Assembly (NCBI GenBank): GCA_947492185.1
Contig: CANLMR010000003.1
Span: forward strand, 1-64,000
Reading direction: 5' to 3'
Length of the DNA: 64,000 bases
Source of the DNA: an uncultured Tenacibaculum sp.
GTDB lineage: Bacteria > Bacteroidota > Bacteroidia > Flavobacteriales > Flavobacteriaceae
Shown here piece by piece: positions 63,123 to 64,000 of the stretch. Made by a program: the position numbers and the translations under genes. Under the pieces are notes generated by a model. It ran no database searches. It was given only the letters and a program-made list of their open reading frames with translations, and was not told where the DNA came from. Every line of letters starts with the position of its first letter. Position 1 is the stretch's first letter.

Positions 63123-64000
63123 TTAATCTTCGAATTCTTCTCTTAAAATTCTCTGAACGTCTACAATAGTTTCTTCTTCTAAATCAGTCCTTTTCACTAA
63201 CTCAGATACATCTTTATCTAATACACTCTTCGCAGTATCTAATCCAATCTTTCTGAATTCTTCAATCACCCACGCTTCGATTTCATCAGAGAATTCTGTT
63301 AACTCAACATCCTCTTCTTCAATACCTTCACGCTGTACATCTATATCATATCCTGTTAACTGGCTAGCCAAACGAATATTCACACCTGATCTACCAATTG
63401 CCTTAGAAACTTCTTCTGGTTTTAAAAGAACATTTACTCTTCCTTTTTTTCCATCTTTTTCTTCATCAAACTTATTAATTGTTACAGAAGTAACTTTAGC
63501 AGGACTTAATGCTCTTGCAATATACAACTGTTCGTTCTTAGTATAGTTAATTACATCAATATTTTCATTACCTAACTCACGAACGATTCCATGTATACGT
63601 GAACCTTTTACTCCAACACATGCTCCAACCGGGTCAATTCTATCATCATAAGAATCAACTGCAATCTTTGCTTTATCTCCTGGTATTCTAGCTACGCCTT
63701 CAATTGTAATTAAACCATCAAAAACTTCAGGGATTTCTTGTTCAAATAATTTCACTAAGAAACCTGGAGCTGTTCTTGACAGTACAATAGATGGTTTATT
63801 ACCTCTTAATTCTACTTTTTTAATAACTCCTCTAACAGAATCGCCTTTTCTAAAGAAATCAGAACGAATTTGTTCTGTTTTAGGCAATACTATTTCGTTT
63901 CCTTCATCGTCTAATAAAATAACAGCATTATGACGAATATGATGAACTTCTGCACTATATATTTCTCCTTCTAAATCCTTAAATTGTTTGAAAACATTAG
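63123..64000 (-). CDS. nusA: Transcription termination/antitermination protein NusA (3' part)
   Basis: The frame stays open to the window edge (translation continues upstream of residue MPKTEQ as LEGEIYSAEVHHIRHNAVIL), so this is the C-terminal part of NusA. Visible: the end of the S1 domain, then two KH domains (GACVGVKGSRIHGIVRELGNENIDVI; AIGRSGVNIRLASQLTGYDIDV). It binds RNA polymerase and nascent RNA. It heads the nusA-infB unit. The 85 bases between nusA and infB hold only a short hairpin (63090-63109) without a T-tract. Confidence 0.95.
   Translation of the reverse strand, partial: NVFKQFKDLEGEIYSAEVHHIRHNAVILLDDEGNEIVLPKTEQIRSDFFRKGDSVRGVIKKVELRGNKPSIVLSRTAPGFLVKLFEQEIPEVFDGLITIEGVARIPGDKAKIAVDSYDDRIDPVGACVGVKGSRIHGIVRELGNENIDVINYTKNEQLYIARALSPAKVTSVTINKFDEEKDGKKGRVNVLLKPEEVSKAIGRSGVNIRLASQLTGYDIDVQREGIEEEDVELTEFSDEIEAWVIEEFRKIGLDTAKSVLDKDVSELVKRTDLEEETIVDVQRILREEFED

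Overview
The window is a chromosomal segment of a member of the Bacteroidota, almost certainly family Flavobacteriaceae (a marine Tenacibaculum/Polaribacter-like organism is a reasonable but unproven guess). The reasons are: low G+C; gldA (gliding ABC transporter ATPase); an alternative complex III (ActABCDEF) joined to cytochrome oxidase; a DnaQ-like exonuclease fused to DnaE; a TonB receptor with a CarboxypepD_reg-like N-terminus; DUF5686 and putative-porin proteins; and repeated TAnnTTTG -7 promoter boxes with TTG/TTTG at about -33, typical of the phylum. No IS element, prophage, CRISPR array, rRNA or tRNA was seen. It reads as core genome with a few accessory islands.

Layout. 1-2.8 kb: a 7-bp tandem repeat that overlaps a promoter, a PhnA-like protein, a small membrane protein, a nucleoid-associated protein, a tudor-like protein and a candidate small RNA. 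2.9-8.3 kb: rnhB, a putative porin, nhaC and a YdjM-type membrane protein. 8.4-13.2 kb: a Cys/Met-metabolism PLP lyase divergent from an Lrp-type regulator, then hppA and ppa (membrane and soluble pyrophosphatases). 13.3-18.9 kb: a DUF5686 protein, and pdhB divergent from etfBA around a perfect palindrome. 19-25 kb: a bifunctional nuclease, a nucleoside transporter with an added N-terminal domain, three six-cysteine peptides with double-glycine-type leaders, thyA, a small ORF, folA and gldA. 25-36.7 kb: dnaE, a TlpA-like lipoprotein, an overlapping operon for 5-oxoproline use (DUF2891 lipoprotein, Nramp-like transporter, pxpA, pxpB, pxpC) and ahcY. 36.7-42.4 kb: a PPTase, then an operon of thiamine-binding protein, PnuC, NadR-like kinase and ArfB, then an NTF2-like protein and a TPP riboswitch driving a TonB-dependent receptor. 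42.5-47.3 kb: HMA protein, rhodanese, MBL/rhodanese, SulP and RuvB. 47.4-59.1 kb: a minus-strand respiratory operon actABCDEF-coxBA. 59.3-64 kb: SPOR protein, a small cysteine-containing membrane protein, infB and the 3' part of nusA, which runs off the right edge.

How the genes work together. The respiratory operon encodes a quinol:cytochrome c oxidoreductase and its terminal oxidase, likely one electron-transfer module. HppA and Ppa both consume pyrophosphate. The pxp operon appears to import and hydrolyse 5-oxoproline. The thiamine-riboswitch receptor would bring thiamine across the outer membrane, and the neighbouring PnuC-family permease could carry either thiamine or nicotinamide riboside across the inner membrane.

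The best candidates for something undescribed are the three-gene cluster of six-cysteine leader peptides (21.87-22.55 kb), a compact orphan small-RNA gene on the minus strand at 2.73-2.85 kb, a histidine-rich tandem-repeat insertion in ActF, and an Nramp homologue without the metal-binding motifs inside the pxp operon. All calls come from reading the sequence; no database search was run.
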